Below are positions 1-10,968 of a stretch of 64,000 nt of DNA, piece by piece. Made by a program: the position numbers and the translations under genes. Under the pieces are notes generated by a model. That model was not told where the DNA came from. It worked only from the letters and a program-made list of their open reading frames with translations, and made no database searches. The stretch spans positions 2,046,001-2,110,000 of the forward strand of contig JAESUZ010003490.1 of NCBI GenBank assembly GCA_017311185.1, given 5' to 3'. Source of the stretch: Proteles cristata cristata. Its lineage: Eukaryota; Chordata; Mammalia; Carnivora; Hyaenidae. The first letter of the stretch is position 1, and every line of letters begins with the position of its first letter.

Positions 1-808
1 TGCGATGTCATCCAGATCTTTCTTAGCATATCTGGCTCTTCCTAAGGTGAGGAGCAGTCCTTCCTGAATTGGAGAAGGGTCCTCAGTCTAATGAGGGCAG
101 ACCCGGCAGACCTGGCTGCAGTTGGGTGGGACCTTCTAGATGGTTCCTGGGTTGTTTGGAATTAGACCTGCATTTGAGCCTCACTTCACTGTCAATAAAT
201 ACACAGTATTGCTCTAAGATCACTGGGGAAAGAGGCCCCAGTTTTGGAAGCTTTTGGCTTTTTTGTGTATAGGAGATTAACTTCAGTAGTTGCGTCTTCC
301 TAGTAGAAGGAAGAGAAGCTGTTAGTGTGTTGTCAGTCTCTGAGAAAGGCATTCTTGCAGGGCATTCTTTGTGCTGATCGTAAGTGGCTACTGCTGCCGC
401 CCTCCTTCCTGGCTGAATGTTTCTAGAGCTTCCATCCGGCATCCGGGGAGGTTGTGATGAAGTGAGAACCATCCGTTAGGGACACATAGCAAGGACGTCA
501 GCAGCACATGGAAGGTTGGTCTAGCTGACCAGCAAGACCTGCGTGCCCGGACTCTCACCTCGCCACCACTGCTTGGACTCCTGGATGGGGAAAGTTGTAG
601 CTAGTGGGGCTGTAGTCCTTCATAAGCAGCCCCTGGTAATTCATTATCAAGTTTGTTTGTTTGTTTTTTTTTAATTACGCAACTATAGCTAAGCAAAAGG
701 AAGAATTTATAGCCTCATCACCGGGAGGTAGCCACTATTAGCATTGTGGTGTGTGCTCTTCCAGACTAAGGGTTCTGCGCATTTGCTCTGCGGTGTCATG
801 TGGGTGAT
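1..808. other. non-coding sequence, no feature recognised
   Basis: I see no gene, RNA or clear repeat here. Open frames on both strands are short and have no recognisable domain. A T-rich stretch near 650-672 (TTTG repeats followed by a T run) is the only low-complexity sequence. Confidence 0.5.
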
Positions 809-1020
809 GAACGTGGCTGCTGGAGGCAGGCCGACCTGGCTGCCAATTCTCGGCCCCATCGCTTCCCAACTGTGTGACCTTGGGCAAGTGGACTTCTCTC
901 TAAAATGGAGATACACATGGTAGAACTCATACCTTATGGGATGGAGAGCCTTAAAGGAGAGAGCTCCATGCACATCTTTAGTAGAGGACCTCACATGCAG
1001 AGTGCTCAGTACGATGTTAA
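809..1020 (+). repeat. MIR SINE, sense
   Basis: The diagnostic MIR core is present: CTGTGTGACCTTGGGCAAGT near 870-890, then a TCTAAAATGGAGATA segment matching the MIR 'TGTAAAATGGGGATAA' block. A CAGAGTGCTCAGTACGATGTTA end at about 998-1019 resembles the MIR 3' end. MIR is an ancient tRNA-derived SINE that stopped moving before placental radiation, so this is a fossil. The 5' part is diverged and the start is approximate. Confidence 0.75.
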
Positions 1021-1300
1021 TTTAAATCATACTTGCATTATTATTTATAAGAAGGAGACTCTTCTCCAGTGTCTGTAGGTTGTTACCAGATGGCTGTGAA
1101 TAAAAGTATCTATACATTTGGCCATTCATTGGAAATTTCGTTGCCACCAAAGAAAACTCACCCCAAAGTTAACGTGATGTGCTTTTAATGGTAAACACCA
1201 TCATTTTGCTGCACAGTAATTAGGCATGAATGGCAAACAGTTCACATCAGTGATTATAATTAATTAGTATTGCTTTTAAATATTTTTTTCAGCCACATCT
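1020..1300. other. repeat-free AT-rich block, candidate regulatory DNA
   Basis: No interspersed repeat is recognised. The block is rich in TAATTA-type words: GTAATTAGG near 1217 and ATAATTAATTAG near 1257-1268. It also has TTTATAA, a CAGATGG E-box-like word near 1087 and CTTTTAAATA. Such clusters are typical of developmental enhancers bound by homeodomain proteins. Function is inference only; cross-species conservation would decide it. Confidence 0.3.
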
Positions 1301-2264
1301 AAGCTCACTGTCTTTCTCTTCTCATGTGGTTCTCCATAGCCTTAGCAATGACAGTGTTGATGCTGGCCCTGTGGGCATGTGCCTCGAGGGCAGGCGTGGT
1401 GGTTTTGTCTTTCTACCCCACCTGTCTGGCACACCGGGGTTGAAAATGTGTTAGTGATCCAGGACAGCTGTCCATTTGCTCATTCATTCACGCAGATGCA
1501 TATACCTCTAAAGGCAATGTCATTGTTTCCATTGGATTTATTTTTCTTATTCCAGCTTTCCCCCACCCCCACCCCCCATCCAAGTTTAGCCATGTGAGGA
1601 GCCTGGGGCTGCACTCAACAGAGCCCATCTGTCTGTCTTCTCCTCAAGGCTGAAGGGCTCTGAGCACCCATTCACCACCTTTCCCTGGCCTATGTGTCGA
1701 CAGTCCTGAAGGTCAAGACTGTGGCTCATCCCCTCACCCAGGGGGCAGTTGAGGACGTGGGGCAGGGGCCACGGTGGTGATCGGATGGAGGGGGCAGAGT
1801 TGAGAGCAGAAGGTGGCTCTGGTTCTCTGCTCACGAAGGTGAAGGGGCCGTTAGCTGTGTAAGGGTCTGGGTTGGCTGTCTTGCCTACCTCTCCTTCCTG
1901 AATTTGGCCATGGTTATGTTTTCAAGAGCATGGAGAAGACTCCTCCGAGAACCGTGAACAAAAGGAAACTCCATTTGCTGTGCCTTTGTGGGTAAAGCCT
2001 TTAACTGAAAACCATGCGTGTTATTCTATTAGAGATAAAAAGGCTCCCAGTTGCTGAAAGCAGTTCAGCATCAAATGGTAACTGATATCTGTTCCCTCCC
2101 CTGTCGGCTAACTGGAGGGTGGTAAGCTGGAAGGCCTGGTAGAGGTGCCAGCACCAGGCGAGTGGGGGGAGAGGGGACAACGCGAGCACCTCACTGTTGG
2201 CTGTCCCAGGCCTGGGTCGCCTTGTACTTGACCTCAGCCATGTTAGAACCCTCACCAAGGTCAA
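1301..2264. other. non-coding sequence, no feature recognised
   Basis: Mixed-composition DNA with a C-rich tract near 1560-1580. No coding exon, RNA gene or repeat was recognised with confidence. Confidence 0.5.
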
Positions 2265-2465
2265 CAGACTGGGGTTGGGTCCCAAGACTTGCGGCATGTG
2301 GGACCGAATTACTTGACTCCTTCCAACTTCATTGCCCCCTTTGAAAAGGGAGGGTAATAGTCCCCTACGTCCCATGACAGGGGTCAGGCTCAGAAGAGAG
2401 AATTTATACAAAATCCCTGTTATAGCCCTTGGGACATAGTATATGTTCAGTAAATGTTGACTTTT
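2265..2465 (+). repeat. MIR SINE, sense, diverged
   Basis: A diverged MIR body is recognised from a GGGTTGGGTCCCAAGACTTG stretch, a degraded ACTTGACTCC equivalent of 'CTTAACCTCT' and a GGAGGGTAATAGTCCCCTAC block. The 3' end GGGACATAGTATATGTTCAG and TAAATGTTGA matches the MIR ending 'GGCACATAGTAGGTGCTCAATAAATGTTG'. Start is uncertain. Confidence 0.6.
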
Positions 2466-2500
2466 CATCAAGCCCTTATATGAGTATTTTAGCATGCTGG

Positions 2501-2535
2501 ATACCTTTATGGAAAGACCATACCTTTATGGAAAG
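2501..2535. repeat. 19-bp tandem duplication
   Basis: The word ATACCTTTATGGAAAG occurs at 2501-2516 and again at 2520-2535, a 19-base unit repeated almost twice with no mismatch in the shared part. It lies just downstream of the MIR and looks like a small recent slippage or duplication. Confidence 0.9.
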
Positions 2536-3414
2536 TTCCAGTTAACTTTGGCTCAACTCCAGCATGAGGCTTTACCCCCTTACCCAGTAGGTATCTCCCT
2601 GATACCAGAATGTTAATTGGCCACTCTTCATTAACAGGAGGACAAAGGATTGAAATCCATGAGCATATAAGCTCTGGGTGACATTTACCTTTGCCCACCC
2701 TATTTTCCACTGGGCCTTTTCCTTGACTGTGAGCATCTTGCAGCTGCAGGGCTTTGTTTGTGATCAGCAGGTTGTCCTGAGCAGACTCAAGATGGGTGCA
2801 CCAAAGAACAGTCCATCAGAAGGGGAAGACATGTTCGTACTAGGACTTATAGAAGCAACTTGTTATCCCTTCCTAGTAAAAGTGTCTCCAGCCCATTTCT
2901 TCATTGTGACTCACCGGCCTTGAAGAATTAATCCCTCTAAGGCCTGGCCATTCTAACGCTGGCACAGAGCCATGGCCTGGCAGCCCAGGCTGCCCTTTAG
3001 GGTTCAGCCCTCTTCTTCCCTCCTGACCCTCAGAGCCAGGCCCCTCTTGAACACAGAAATCAGAACCCTGTGGTTTGGTAATGACCGCCAGAGAGGCTGT
3101 GGCCTGGCACCTGCTATGTAGAGCTGAGCCTGCAGCCCGGCCAGGGCAGCTCCTTAGTGAAGTGGGTCACAGGTGGCCTCATCCTGAGGACTACGTTGTG
3201 GGTGTCACATCTGCCTTTGCATTGACAGGTAGAGACAGCTGAGGGGGCAGGAAGCCAGGCTTGGGGGGAATTGAGGCCAGGTGTGTTGGAGCGTGATCAG
3301 TGTGGCCCGTCTCTCACTCACCCTCTGCTGAGCTGCTGGAGGCCAGAGGCACCTGTGGCTCAGGAGTGAGGCTCTGCCTGCCTGACTGAGGAGGCAGCAA
3401 CCCCTTGCTGTTTC
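2536..3414. other. non-coding sequence, no feature recognised
   Basis: No exon or RNA gene is supported. The composition is mixed and no repeat family was recognised with confidence. Confidence 0.45.
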
Positions 3415-3428
3415 TGGAGCAGTGTTTT

Positions 3429-3641
3429 GTGGGGTGTGTGTGTGTGTGTGTGTGTTTGAAAGAGGGCGAGCACAAGCAGGGGAGGGGCCGAGAATGAGGG
3501 AGACAGAGACTCAAGCCCAAGTGGGCTCCGCCCTATGAGGGCAGATCCCTCCTCGGGGCTCAAACTCACGAACTGTGAGATCATGACTGGAGCCGAAGCC
3601 AAGAGTTGGATGCTTAACCAACTGAGCCACTCTGGCACCCA
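3429..3641 (-). mobile_element. feliform CAN-SINE (tRNA-Lys-derived), antisense
   Basis: The right end carries the inverted SINE head (TTAACCAACTGAGCCACTCT, then GGCACC) and the middle carries GTGAGATCATGACTGG. On the plus strand the element reads tail to head. Flanking direct repeats TGGAGCAGTGTTTT (from 3415) and TGGAGCAGTTTTT (from 3642) form the target-site duplication. The A-rich tail has been replaced by a (TG)n run. SINEs of this type move using LINE-1 enzymes. This copy is moderately diverged (for example TCTGGCACC instead of CCAGGCGCC). Confidence 0.95.
3435..3455. repeat. (TG)n microsatellite in a SINE tail
   Basis: About ten TG units lie between the upstream target-site repeat and the CT/GA-rich SINE body. 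The run therefore sits exactly where the SINE's A-rich tail should be. Confidence 0.9.
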
Positions 3642-3654
3642 TGGAGCAGTTTTT

Positions 3655-4394
3655 CAGAGCTCATCCATTCTCTCTCTCCCTGGCTGACCAATCCCATTCC
3701 TTCTCTGACTTTTACCTTTTACTACCTTCTGGAAGACTTGATTGCCATGGAAAGAAGATGGGACCACAGGTCAGAGTGGGCCTCATTCTGGCTCTGTGGC
3801 AAACAACCTCTGATTTGTTGGGGTGTCTGGGAGAACCCTACTTGGCACTCTGCCCCTAGTAGTGCCCTGCTGGCACCTGGGTGAAATTGCTGGGGAATTC
3901 TGTACACAGTCTCTGCCGGACACTGGGCTGGGGTGTGGAATGTGGGGAGAAGATGTCCCCCAGTCCATGGGAATGACTTGCCGTGTCTCTTGGAGCACAC
4001 CTGTGTTTCTGCTAAGCTGTGCCTTTCTCCCCTCAACATGTTCAGCCTTTAATTATAACTATTAATCACCCTGAGCTGTGCTGTACTTCATAACCCTTCT
4101 ATTAAATAGTAAGGTTTTTTTTTTTTTAATTGAGCTTTCTTAATTGAATTATTGAATTACCAGGCACTTAGTATGGGTCTAGTGGATGAGAATCACGGAG
4201 TTTCAGAATCGAAAGGGATCTTAGTTTCCTCGTAGGGGACAGAGGGTGGTGTGTGGGGCCTGGTGGGGGCACCAGGCCCAGCCCCTCTTTCCCTCCCTGT
4301 TCCCTGCTCTGTTTCCGGGATGTAGCCCTTCTGCGGTTGCCATAGGTGTTTTCTCGGTTGTTCATAGCATTGGAGTCCAGTTCAGATGGAGATG
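3655..4394. other. non-coding sequence, no feature recognised
   Basis: No repeat or gene is recognised. A T run (about 4115-4127) is followed by TTAATTGA-type AT-rich words near 4128-4160. The short TTTCAGAATCGAAAGGGATC stretch at about 4200 recalls an old dispersed repeat, but too little is left to name it. Confidence 0.45.
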
Positions 4395-4500
4395 GTCACA
4401 TCAGTTGTTAGAAACACCAGTCCTGTCTGGAATCAGGCAGTCTGTCCTCGGATGAGTTGCTCACTGAGCCTCATTTCTTTCCCCATCTCCTGGACCCCTG
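4395..4500 (+). repeat. possible MIR fragment, sense
   Basis: GATGAGTTGCTCACTGAGCC followed by TCATTTCTTTCCCCATCTCC resembles the MIR 'AAGTTACTTAACCTCTCTGAGCCTCAGTTTCC.CATCT' block. The match is short and diverged, so this is a weak call. Confidence 0.35.
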
Positions 4501-5130
4501 CGTACCCAGGGCCTCAGCCGCCATCCCTCTCCTTCCACAGTCTGTACCTGCAGCTGCAGCCTGGCCCTCTCTCCACCTGACCCCCACAGCCATTCTGTCA
4601 GTCACCTCCGTTTGAATGTTCCAGTTTCATTTCACGCTCCACCCTGCTCAGACTGACCTCACCCACTCCAGTCTGGCCCCCTGCTCTGAATTCCTGTCTG
4701 GGAGAACAGTGGTGTTACTGACGGCTCTTCCTGACTCATTCCTAAGGCTGATGTTTATCTGCTAAGTGGCTCTGTGTCCACCCCTTGTCTCCCCTGCCTT
4801 CTGTCCCCGTCCACGCCAAGGCCAAACCACTTCTGCTTCTTGTCGCCTCATTCTTTCCTGCTCTAATCTGTCTGGCGCTCGCCTTCCTTAAATCCTGTTT
4901 TAACCGGACAGTCTTCTTCCCGCCCGCCCCCCCAAGCTTGCAGCGGCCCCCTGCTTCCGGCCTTAGCCATCTGCAGTCCCCTCCCCTCGGCTCACGTGGA
5001 CAGGCCCTTCCGACAGACCAGCATTGTGACCGAAGCACGCACCTGCCTTCAGGGTGGATCTGAGACCAGTGGGGGAATGATGGGGGTGTGGGGTAAGGAG
5101 ACTCACATGCTGTGGTGGCTTCTCCAAGAT

Positions 5131-5607
5131 CATACACTGAATTGGTGACTGTGTTGAACACAGAATTCATGTCCACCTGGAATCTCAGAATGCAACCTTA
5201 TTTGGAAACCGGGTCTTTGCAGATGAAATTACTTAACAGGAGGGCCTCCTGGAGGCCTGTGGTTCCTAATGCAATGACCGATGGCCTTATATGAAGAGGG
5301 GGATTTGGACACAGGATGCACACCGAGAGAACACACCGGGAAGGTGAAGAGAGGGACTGGCATGAGGTGTGTCCAAGCCAACGCCGAGGACTGTCGCAGC
5401 CCCAGGAGCTGGGGGTGTGCATGGGACGGGCTCTCCCTCGAAGCCTCAGCAGGAACCAGCTGCTGACACTGTGGTCTTAGACTTCTGGTCTCCAGAGCTG
5501 GGATAGAGGGTTTTAAGCCCGCCCCTGCCCTTAATTGGGCCTTGAATTCACTTTGCAAACTGCCGAGTTCCCAGTTCTTTGCTATGGCAGCCCCCGGAAA
5601 CTGTACA
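5131..5607 (+). mobile_element. MLT1-type solo LTR (ERVL-MaLR), sense
   Basis: The order of blocks matches an MLT1 LTR. An ACTGAATTG.GT start (5137) is followed by AGAATTCATGTCCACCTGGA, CTCAGAATGCAACCTTATTT and GGAAACCGGGTCTTTGCAGA, then a CCTTATATGAAGAGG..ATTTGGACACA segment. CTTAGACTTCTGGTCTCCAG comes before the end block TTTGCTATGGCAGCCCCCGG. About 50 bases near 5515-5570 do not fit and may be an insertion. No internal retroviral genes flank it, so it is a solo LTR fossil. Confidence 0.8.
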
Positions 5608-5879
5608 GCGGGAAACTGAGTTTTGAAGGCAGGGATTTTTGACTGTCTACAGCCACCGCCCTGGCCGGCCCGGCTTCCCGGACTTCCCCAGTGCAGACTC
5701 TCCCCGGAAGCCATACTGGCCACGATCCCCCAGCATCAGCCTTCGGAGCCGATCAGCCATAAAGGAGCGTATCTTCATGCGTCGCGCTGATTCGCACTCC
5801 TGCCCTTGGTTGTACTGCTGCTCATGCCTGCCATCACCACTGCCTCCTCTCCGAACAAAGTTTTACTGAAGGTCTGCAA

Positions 5880-6420
5880 TATGCTGTGTGCGGTGTTCGA
5901 CACCCATGCTTGTAAGAGGACATGGTTCTTGCTTACATAGAGTATACGTCTTGGTGGAAGGTTGAGGGGAAGGCAGATAAACAACAGAATTCTCAGGTAG
6001 TGCCCTTTGTTGTGAAGAAAATAGTATTGAATCATGGAAGAGAGAGTGCTCGGGTGACTTTTGGGAGAGTGGTCGGGGAAGGTTTCTCCCAGAAGCTGGC
6101 TTGGAAGCTGAGACGTGGATGGAAAGAAGGAGCCAAAAAGGACAGATCTGGGGAATGGTTTTCCTGGCAGAAGGAACTAGCAGTGCAAAGGCCCTGTGGC
6201 AGGCCTAAGGTGTGACGGGGCTTGGAGAGTGGGAGAAAAGGCAGAAAGGGGTACAGAGCCTGTGAACCATGTAAAGAAGTTTGCATTTCATCCAAAGAGG
6301 CACAGAAAGTCTTTGGAAGGTTTTAAGCAGATAAATGACATGATCAGCGTTTTTAAATGTCACTCATAGACTGTTCTGTAGAGACTGGATAGGGAGTGGG
6401 GACCTGGAGGGCGCCAAAAG
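5880..6420 (-). mobile_element. LINE-2 (L2) 3' region, antisense
   Basis: The segment reads as the reverse complement of the L2 3' end. It contains AGTGGTCGGGGAAGGTTTCT (L2 antisense 'GGTCAGGGAAGGCCTCTC'), GGCAGAAGGAACTAGCAGTG with CAAAGGCCCTGTGGCAGG, CATGTAAAGAAGTTTGCATT, and GGTTTTAAGCAGATAAATGA with CATGATCAG. L2 is an ancient, inactive LINE. The diverged copy encodes nothing usable; an open frame at 5922-6215 is inside it and is not a gene. Confidence 0.75.
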
Positions 6421-7026
6421 TGATCTGGCTTTGATGGCTCAGTGCGATTCTTTCTTTGTGGACCTTGAATTCACTGCCTTCTTCACCTGAGCTATTCTTG
6501 CACTTGAAGTCAATACACTACTTAATTAGAAAATCATTTCCACGTGTCAGAGGGACCTCCCCAGCCAGGGACAGCCTAAGGGCTGTGCTGTCTCCCCTAC
6601 AGCTCACTTGGAATGCCCTGTGGCACTGGCGATGGACTCATTGCCCTTCAGATGGGACAGAGTGATAGATCCCAGTTTTCTATGGATTTCCAGAAGCTTG
6701 GGGGGGGGGGGAGGTTTACATTCATTCCTCTTAGAAAAACGTTTATCTGCCCAGGAATTGCTGCACTCATGAAAACTAGGTGGTGACCCAAGGAGACCCA
6801 GGGGATTATTAGCTCTTCTGTACATCTGGCAGACTGGAGCCCTGGGAGGTTGTGGGATCTTGAACAAGGAGTGGAGCCCAGGTCTGCCGGACCACGCACC
6901 CCACATATGCTTTCCTGCACCCAGAGCTGCAAGTGCACACTTTGCTCTTGGAAGGAATGCATGTCTGAGAAATGTGTAACCAAGTGATGAAGCAATTTAC
7001 AATTGGGAAAATTCCCAGTGGATTCT

Positions 7027-7238
7027 TTTTTTTAATTGTTTATTTATTTTTGAGAGAGAGACACACAGAGTGCAAGCAGGGGAGGGGCAGAGAGAGAGGG
7101 AGACACAGAGTCGGAAGCAGTCTCCAGGCTTTGAGCGGTCAGCACAGCTCAGACTCATGAATTGTGAGATCATGACCTGAGCCGAAGTTAGATGCTTAAC
7201 CGACTGAGCCACCCAGGCGCCTACCCCCGGCGCCCCCA
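7027..7238 (-). mobile_element. feliform CAN-SINE, antisense
   Basis: T-rich tail complement (TTTAATTGTTTATTTATTTT) at the left, GAGAGAGGGAGACACAGAGT, ATTGTGAGATCATGACCTGA and the inverted head CCGACTGAGCCACCCAGGCG at the right. The target-site duplication TGGATTCT flanks it at 7019-7026 and 7239-7246. The body is slightly shortened (the CCCGACGC..GGGGCTCGAAC region is reduced), so part of the tRNA-like promoter may be lost. Confidence 0.95.
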
Positions 7239-7264
7239 TGGATTCTAAAAGTAGGTCCTGCTGT

Positions 7265-7494
7265 GCAGTGTGGTGGTTAAGAGCTTTGGAATGAGATGAA
7301 CCTGGGATGGAATCCTGGTGTGGCCTTGAGCAGGCAACTTGACCTCACTGCAGTCTCAGCATGCTGATCTGTATGCAGGATGGGAAAAATAATAGTTAAC
7401 TGCCTTGCTAGGGTGGGGTAAGGATTAAATGAGAGAATTCACAAGAGGGCTCAGCACAGAATATGCACTCAGTAAATATTTGCTGTTATGACAA
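7265..7494 (+). repeat. MIR SINE, sense, nearly full length
   Basis: Starts with GTGTGGTGGTTAAGAGCTTT, the MIR tRNA-like head, and continues through GGAATCCTGGTGTGGCCTTG, GGGAAAAATAATAGTTAACT and AAGGATTAAATGAGAGAATT. It ends in GCACTCAGTAAATATTTGCT. This is the best-preserved MIR in the first 10 kb. Confidence 0.85.
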
Positions 7495-7499
7495 AGACT

Positions 7500-8925
7500 A
7501 GGAACAGATTATAGAAGAAGGAGGAATGTACGTTCACAGATTATCTGGGAAAAACCGCTGCACTTGTATTCTGGGTATTGGGTTCTGTTACGGACAGAAG
7601 GAAACTGATGCCCCAATGTCGGGGTGGAGTGGGAGTTCCAATATGGGCCTTGCTTTGCTAAGACAGGGTTGGCAGGTGTGGGAATGGAGGGTGAGAGATT
7701 CAAGAGGCTGGGGCTGAGGAGCCCCCGCATCTGGGTAACCCATTGTAACCAGGAGGCATGGGAGAGCATCAGGATTGCAAAGCTGAGCCCAGGCTTGCAT
7801 GAAAGTGAAACATTACCGAGTGCCTTGGGTGTTTCAACAAAATCACTTCTTGGAGTATGACAGCCGTGAATCATAAGGTCGTAAAAGTTTTAGAATTGGA
7901 AGGGCCAAAAGAGAGCATCTAGTCCTGCCCAAGGTCAGAGAAGGTTTATTTTGCAAGCAGAGAGGAGCGCTGACATGCCCACGTTTTAGAAACTGCCCTT
8001 TCTCCTGGGTTGACTCCAGCAAGTCGCCTCTCCCCAGCTGAGAGCGCTTGACACAGGACTCAAGGACGTGAGAGACACTTGCAGCCTGGAGCCTGGTGTG
8101 TGCGTTGTTGACGAGTCCCCAAGGCCGAGCCCAGACACTCGCCGGGTGGATAAAGTGTCTGTTGAATATCAGTGCAGTTATTTCCCATCTTGCCGTCGAG
8201 GGTGGGACTCGGGAAAGGAGGCTTTCACATCTCCTGTCTCGGGAATGCGTTGACCGATTATGATGTATACTTTTGGGCAGTAGCTTACTTTCAGATTTAT
8301 TTTATTTCCCGTCTTAACTCAGTGCTTCATTTATTTTGATTGTGCAGTAGATATTTTGGTTCCAATCCCTTTTGGAACAAAGTGAGGTAGAAAGAAATAA
8401 CGAAGCCCCTTGGCTTTTGCTCATGGGACATCAGAAAGATGACTTTGATGAGCTGGGCCTGTTAGATGCCAATAACAGACTCAAGTGAGGGGTTCCAGCT
8501 CCGGGAGGGCCTCAGCAGTGGGACTACTGTTCTTGGTGATTGTGACACGGCAGTGGAATGCATTTGAACTGGGAATTGAACTGGGCGGGGGGTGGGGGGG
8601 TGGGATGTGCCCAGGGCACTGGGGAGAGGAAGGAGAGGCTGTTTCCAGGTAGAATTCCAGTGTTCACTGCAATGAGGCTTTGAAGCTTTTGTCCTTGGCT
8701 CTGTCTTCTCTCTGGTATGGGGCAAGGAAATATTTTTCTGGCATGAGACCTCATCAAAAATAATGAGAGGTATGAGGAAAGGGAAAAAAAAAAAAAGAAC
8801 CCCAGAAGTTCGTCTAGTCTATCCTCTGCATTGCAGTGTGGACAAACAACTCGGAAAGAGGCCCAACCAAATAAGTTAGTATCCTGTTTCAAGGAGCCTG
8901 CAGTAAGGCGGGTTCCGCCCCCCCC
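7500..8925. other. non-coding sequence, no feature recognised
   Basis: Two short stretches (TTTTAGAATTGGAAGGGCCA near 7890 and CATCTAGTCCTGCCCAAGGT near 7915) resemble a widespread old mammalian repeat but cannot be assigned. A G-rich tract lies at 8584-8604 and an A run at 8783-8795. No gene is supported. Confidence 0.45.
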
Positions 8926-8927
8926 CC

Positions 8928-9160
8928 CACTTATTTATTCAATAAATATTTATTGAGTGCTTGATACTGTGGGGAAGATGACAGTCATGGTCTGGCCCTC
9001 ATGGGGCCGGTCCAGTGGGGCACACTGACATTAAACAGAAACACAAATTACAGATTGCCATGCGCACTTTGCAGGGAAAGTACAGTGTGTTCTCTGAAGG
9101 GGGGCATTGAATCTGGATAGGGTGGTCATAGAAGGGCCTCTCTGAGGATGTGGGCCTTCA
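8928..9160 (-). mobile_element. LINE-2 (L2) 3' end, antisense
   Basis: TTATTCAATAAATATTTATT followed by GAGTGCTTGATACTG is the reverse complement of the L2 3' terminus. CCCTCATGGGGCCGGTCCAG and ATAGGGTGGTCATAGAAGGG with CCTCTCTGAGGATG follow in the expected L2 order. Confidence 0.75.
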
Positions 9161-10569
9161 CTTCTTCCCTGCAGCCGCCACTTGCCCTGCTTGTTAGCCA
9201 GTAGAGGCAATTTGAGCCAGGCTGCCTGGGCAGGGCCGTGCCGAGGAGAGGAGGGTCCACGCCGATCTTTCCGCTCCCTGCTGCCCGGCTGGGCCACCTG
9301 TCCCAAACGGCTGAGTCTCGGATGGGGCGTGGTAGGGAAGGAAGGCAGCCCTCGGGGGTGGGAGGTTAGTAACGGGTGCCATTTCTCAGAAGGGGCTGGC
9401 CGCAGAGATAAGACCACAGCGACAGAGGGGCCATAAATTGTTACCTGGGCCACTTGGTTACCCCTTCTTCCTCCATCACCTCCTTCCTGAGCCTGTGGGG
9501 TTGGATTTAGCAACAGGCTTCCTGTTCGTGGGATAGAGCAGAAAGCGGACTTTTCTGGTGACTGGGCATAATCACTGAGATGCAGAGCACTGATAGTGGG
9601 AATCAATTTAATTTCTGTTGCTCTGTGATGGGGGTGGGGGTGGGTGGGTTGGGGAACAGGAAGGTCAGGACTATTTTGAAAGCTACGGTTCAGTTAGGAA
9701 AACAAAACGCTACCCCTTAAGGAATTTAAAAAAAGAACAGTATTTTAGGGGGGAATGGGAGTGGGTTGAGGTGAGGGGGTTTCATCAGAGGATTGGGAAT
9801 AACAGAGGCCGTGAATGTCCAGTCTGACACAGACCCTGGGGCCTGAGAATTGTAGCTTGTCCGTTAGAGAGAATTGGGTTATAGGTCCATGCAGCGAAGC
9901 CATCTGAGACTTGTTGAAGTAGACCTCAGTGTCCGTTAGTTGTCAGGGTCAATTAGTTGACATTAGGTGTCAGTCTCCTGACCCACGATTTGAGGCCCTG
10001 TCCTTGTCCAGCTGCTGAAGTTGGGGGCCGGGGGGGCGGGGGGTCCTGACATTTCCACAATGTGCGGTTGCTCTGACCAAGCATGTGAGATTTATGGGAT
10101 TTTACAGAGTAGGGGCAAGAGGTGTCTGTAGATGTGGATGGGGATTTGTACTCAGTGTGGATTGTGGAATGTCTAGCCCACCTGTGGCCTGGCCTGACTC
10201 AGGATGTGGGGTGGGAGGGGGGGGCTGCAGAAGCACCTCCTTGGACGATGATACAGATTGGATGTTTGGGGGGGATGAGCTCAGGCAACCTAAAGCCTTT
10301 CTCATCGAGCCTGCAGAGACCTACCCCAAGGTGACTTTCGTCCATGAATTGAGGTTGACTATTCCAGATTGAGTGCCAAGCACCGAGGAGAGGGTCTGTT
10401 TCCTGAAGGGGTTCACGGCATAGGAAAAGGCCCAGACTTGGGGCATTTCCTGAGGATCTGAGGAGTCAATAACTTTCCAGGATTCTTAGGGGTTGGGTGA
10501 AGTCTGGGTTAGTATTTGAGGGCCAGAGAGAGAATGTGAAACAATGAAGAAAAATTGGAGGCCTCTGTC
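9161..10569. other. non-coding sequence with G-rich tracts
   Basis: No gene or interspersed repeat is recognised. G-rich tracts lie at about 9628-9658 and 10024-10042 (GGGGGCCGGGGGGGCGGGGG), the latter a possible G-quadruplex. An open frame on the minus strand at 9031-9606 has no recognisable domain and begins inside the adjacent L2. Confidence 0.45.
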
Positions 10570-10968
10570 TTAATAGCTTGGTATTTTGTTGCCATAACAA
10601 AGTATGTAGACTGGTGGCTTTACCAACGGAAATGATTTCTTATGGTTCTGAAGACTGGAAGTTTTGAGACCAGGGTGCATAGTCGGGTTCTAGTGAGAAA
10701 CCTCTTGGCTTGCAGACAGCCACCTCTCGATGTGTCCTCACACGGTGGAGGGAGCAGCTGCAGTCTAACTGTTCTTACTAGTTCCAGAATATGGGACTGG
10801 TATCCTCATATGGAAGTGCCCCACCCTCATGGCCTCATCTAAACGGAACTACCCGCCGAGGCTCCATCTCCAGACACTGCCACCCTGGGGGTTAGGGCTT
10901 CAACATATGACTTTGGTGGGAGGACATACACATTCAGTCCATGACAGCGAAGGGGCTGTAGCATATAT
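10570..10968 (-). mobile_element. MLT1-type solo LTR (ERVL-MaLR), antisense
   Basis: Matches the reverse complement of MLT1 block by block: TTGTTGCCATAACAAAGTAT, CTTATGGTTCTGAAGACTGG, CTTGGCTTGCAGACAGCCAC and CGATGTGTCCTCACACGGTG. CCCACCCTCATGGCCTCATC and GGGGGTTAGGGCTTCAACAT follow, and it ends in CACATTCAGTCCATGACAG. No internal retroviral sequence adjoins it. Confidence 0.85.

Noticed and set aside
5922..6215. Open frame in good context within 5.9-6.2 kb
   Set aside because: Lies entirely in antisense L2; not a LINE reading frame.
9031..9606. 191-codon open frame, minus strand
   Set aside because: Ends inside an antisense L2 fragment and has low-complexity composition.
10570..10968. Possible endogenous retrovirus with coding capacity
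   Set aside because: Only a solo MLT1-type LTR is present; no gag, pol or env-like sequence adjoins this or the other LTRs in the window.
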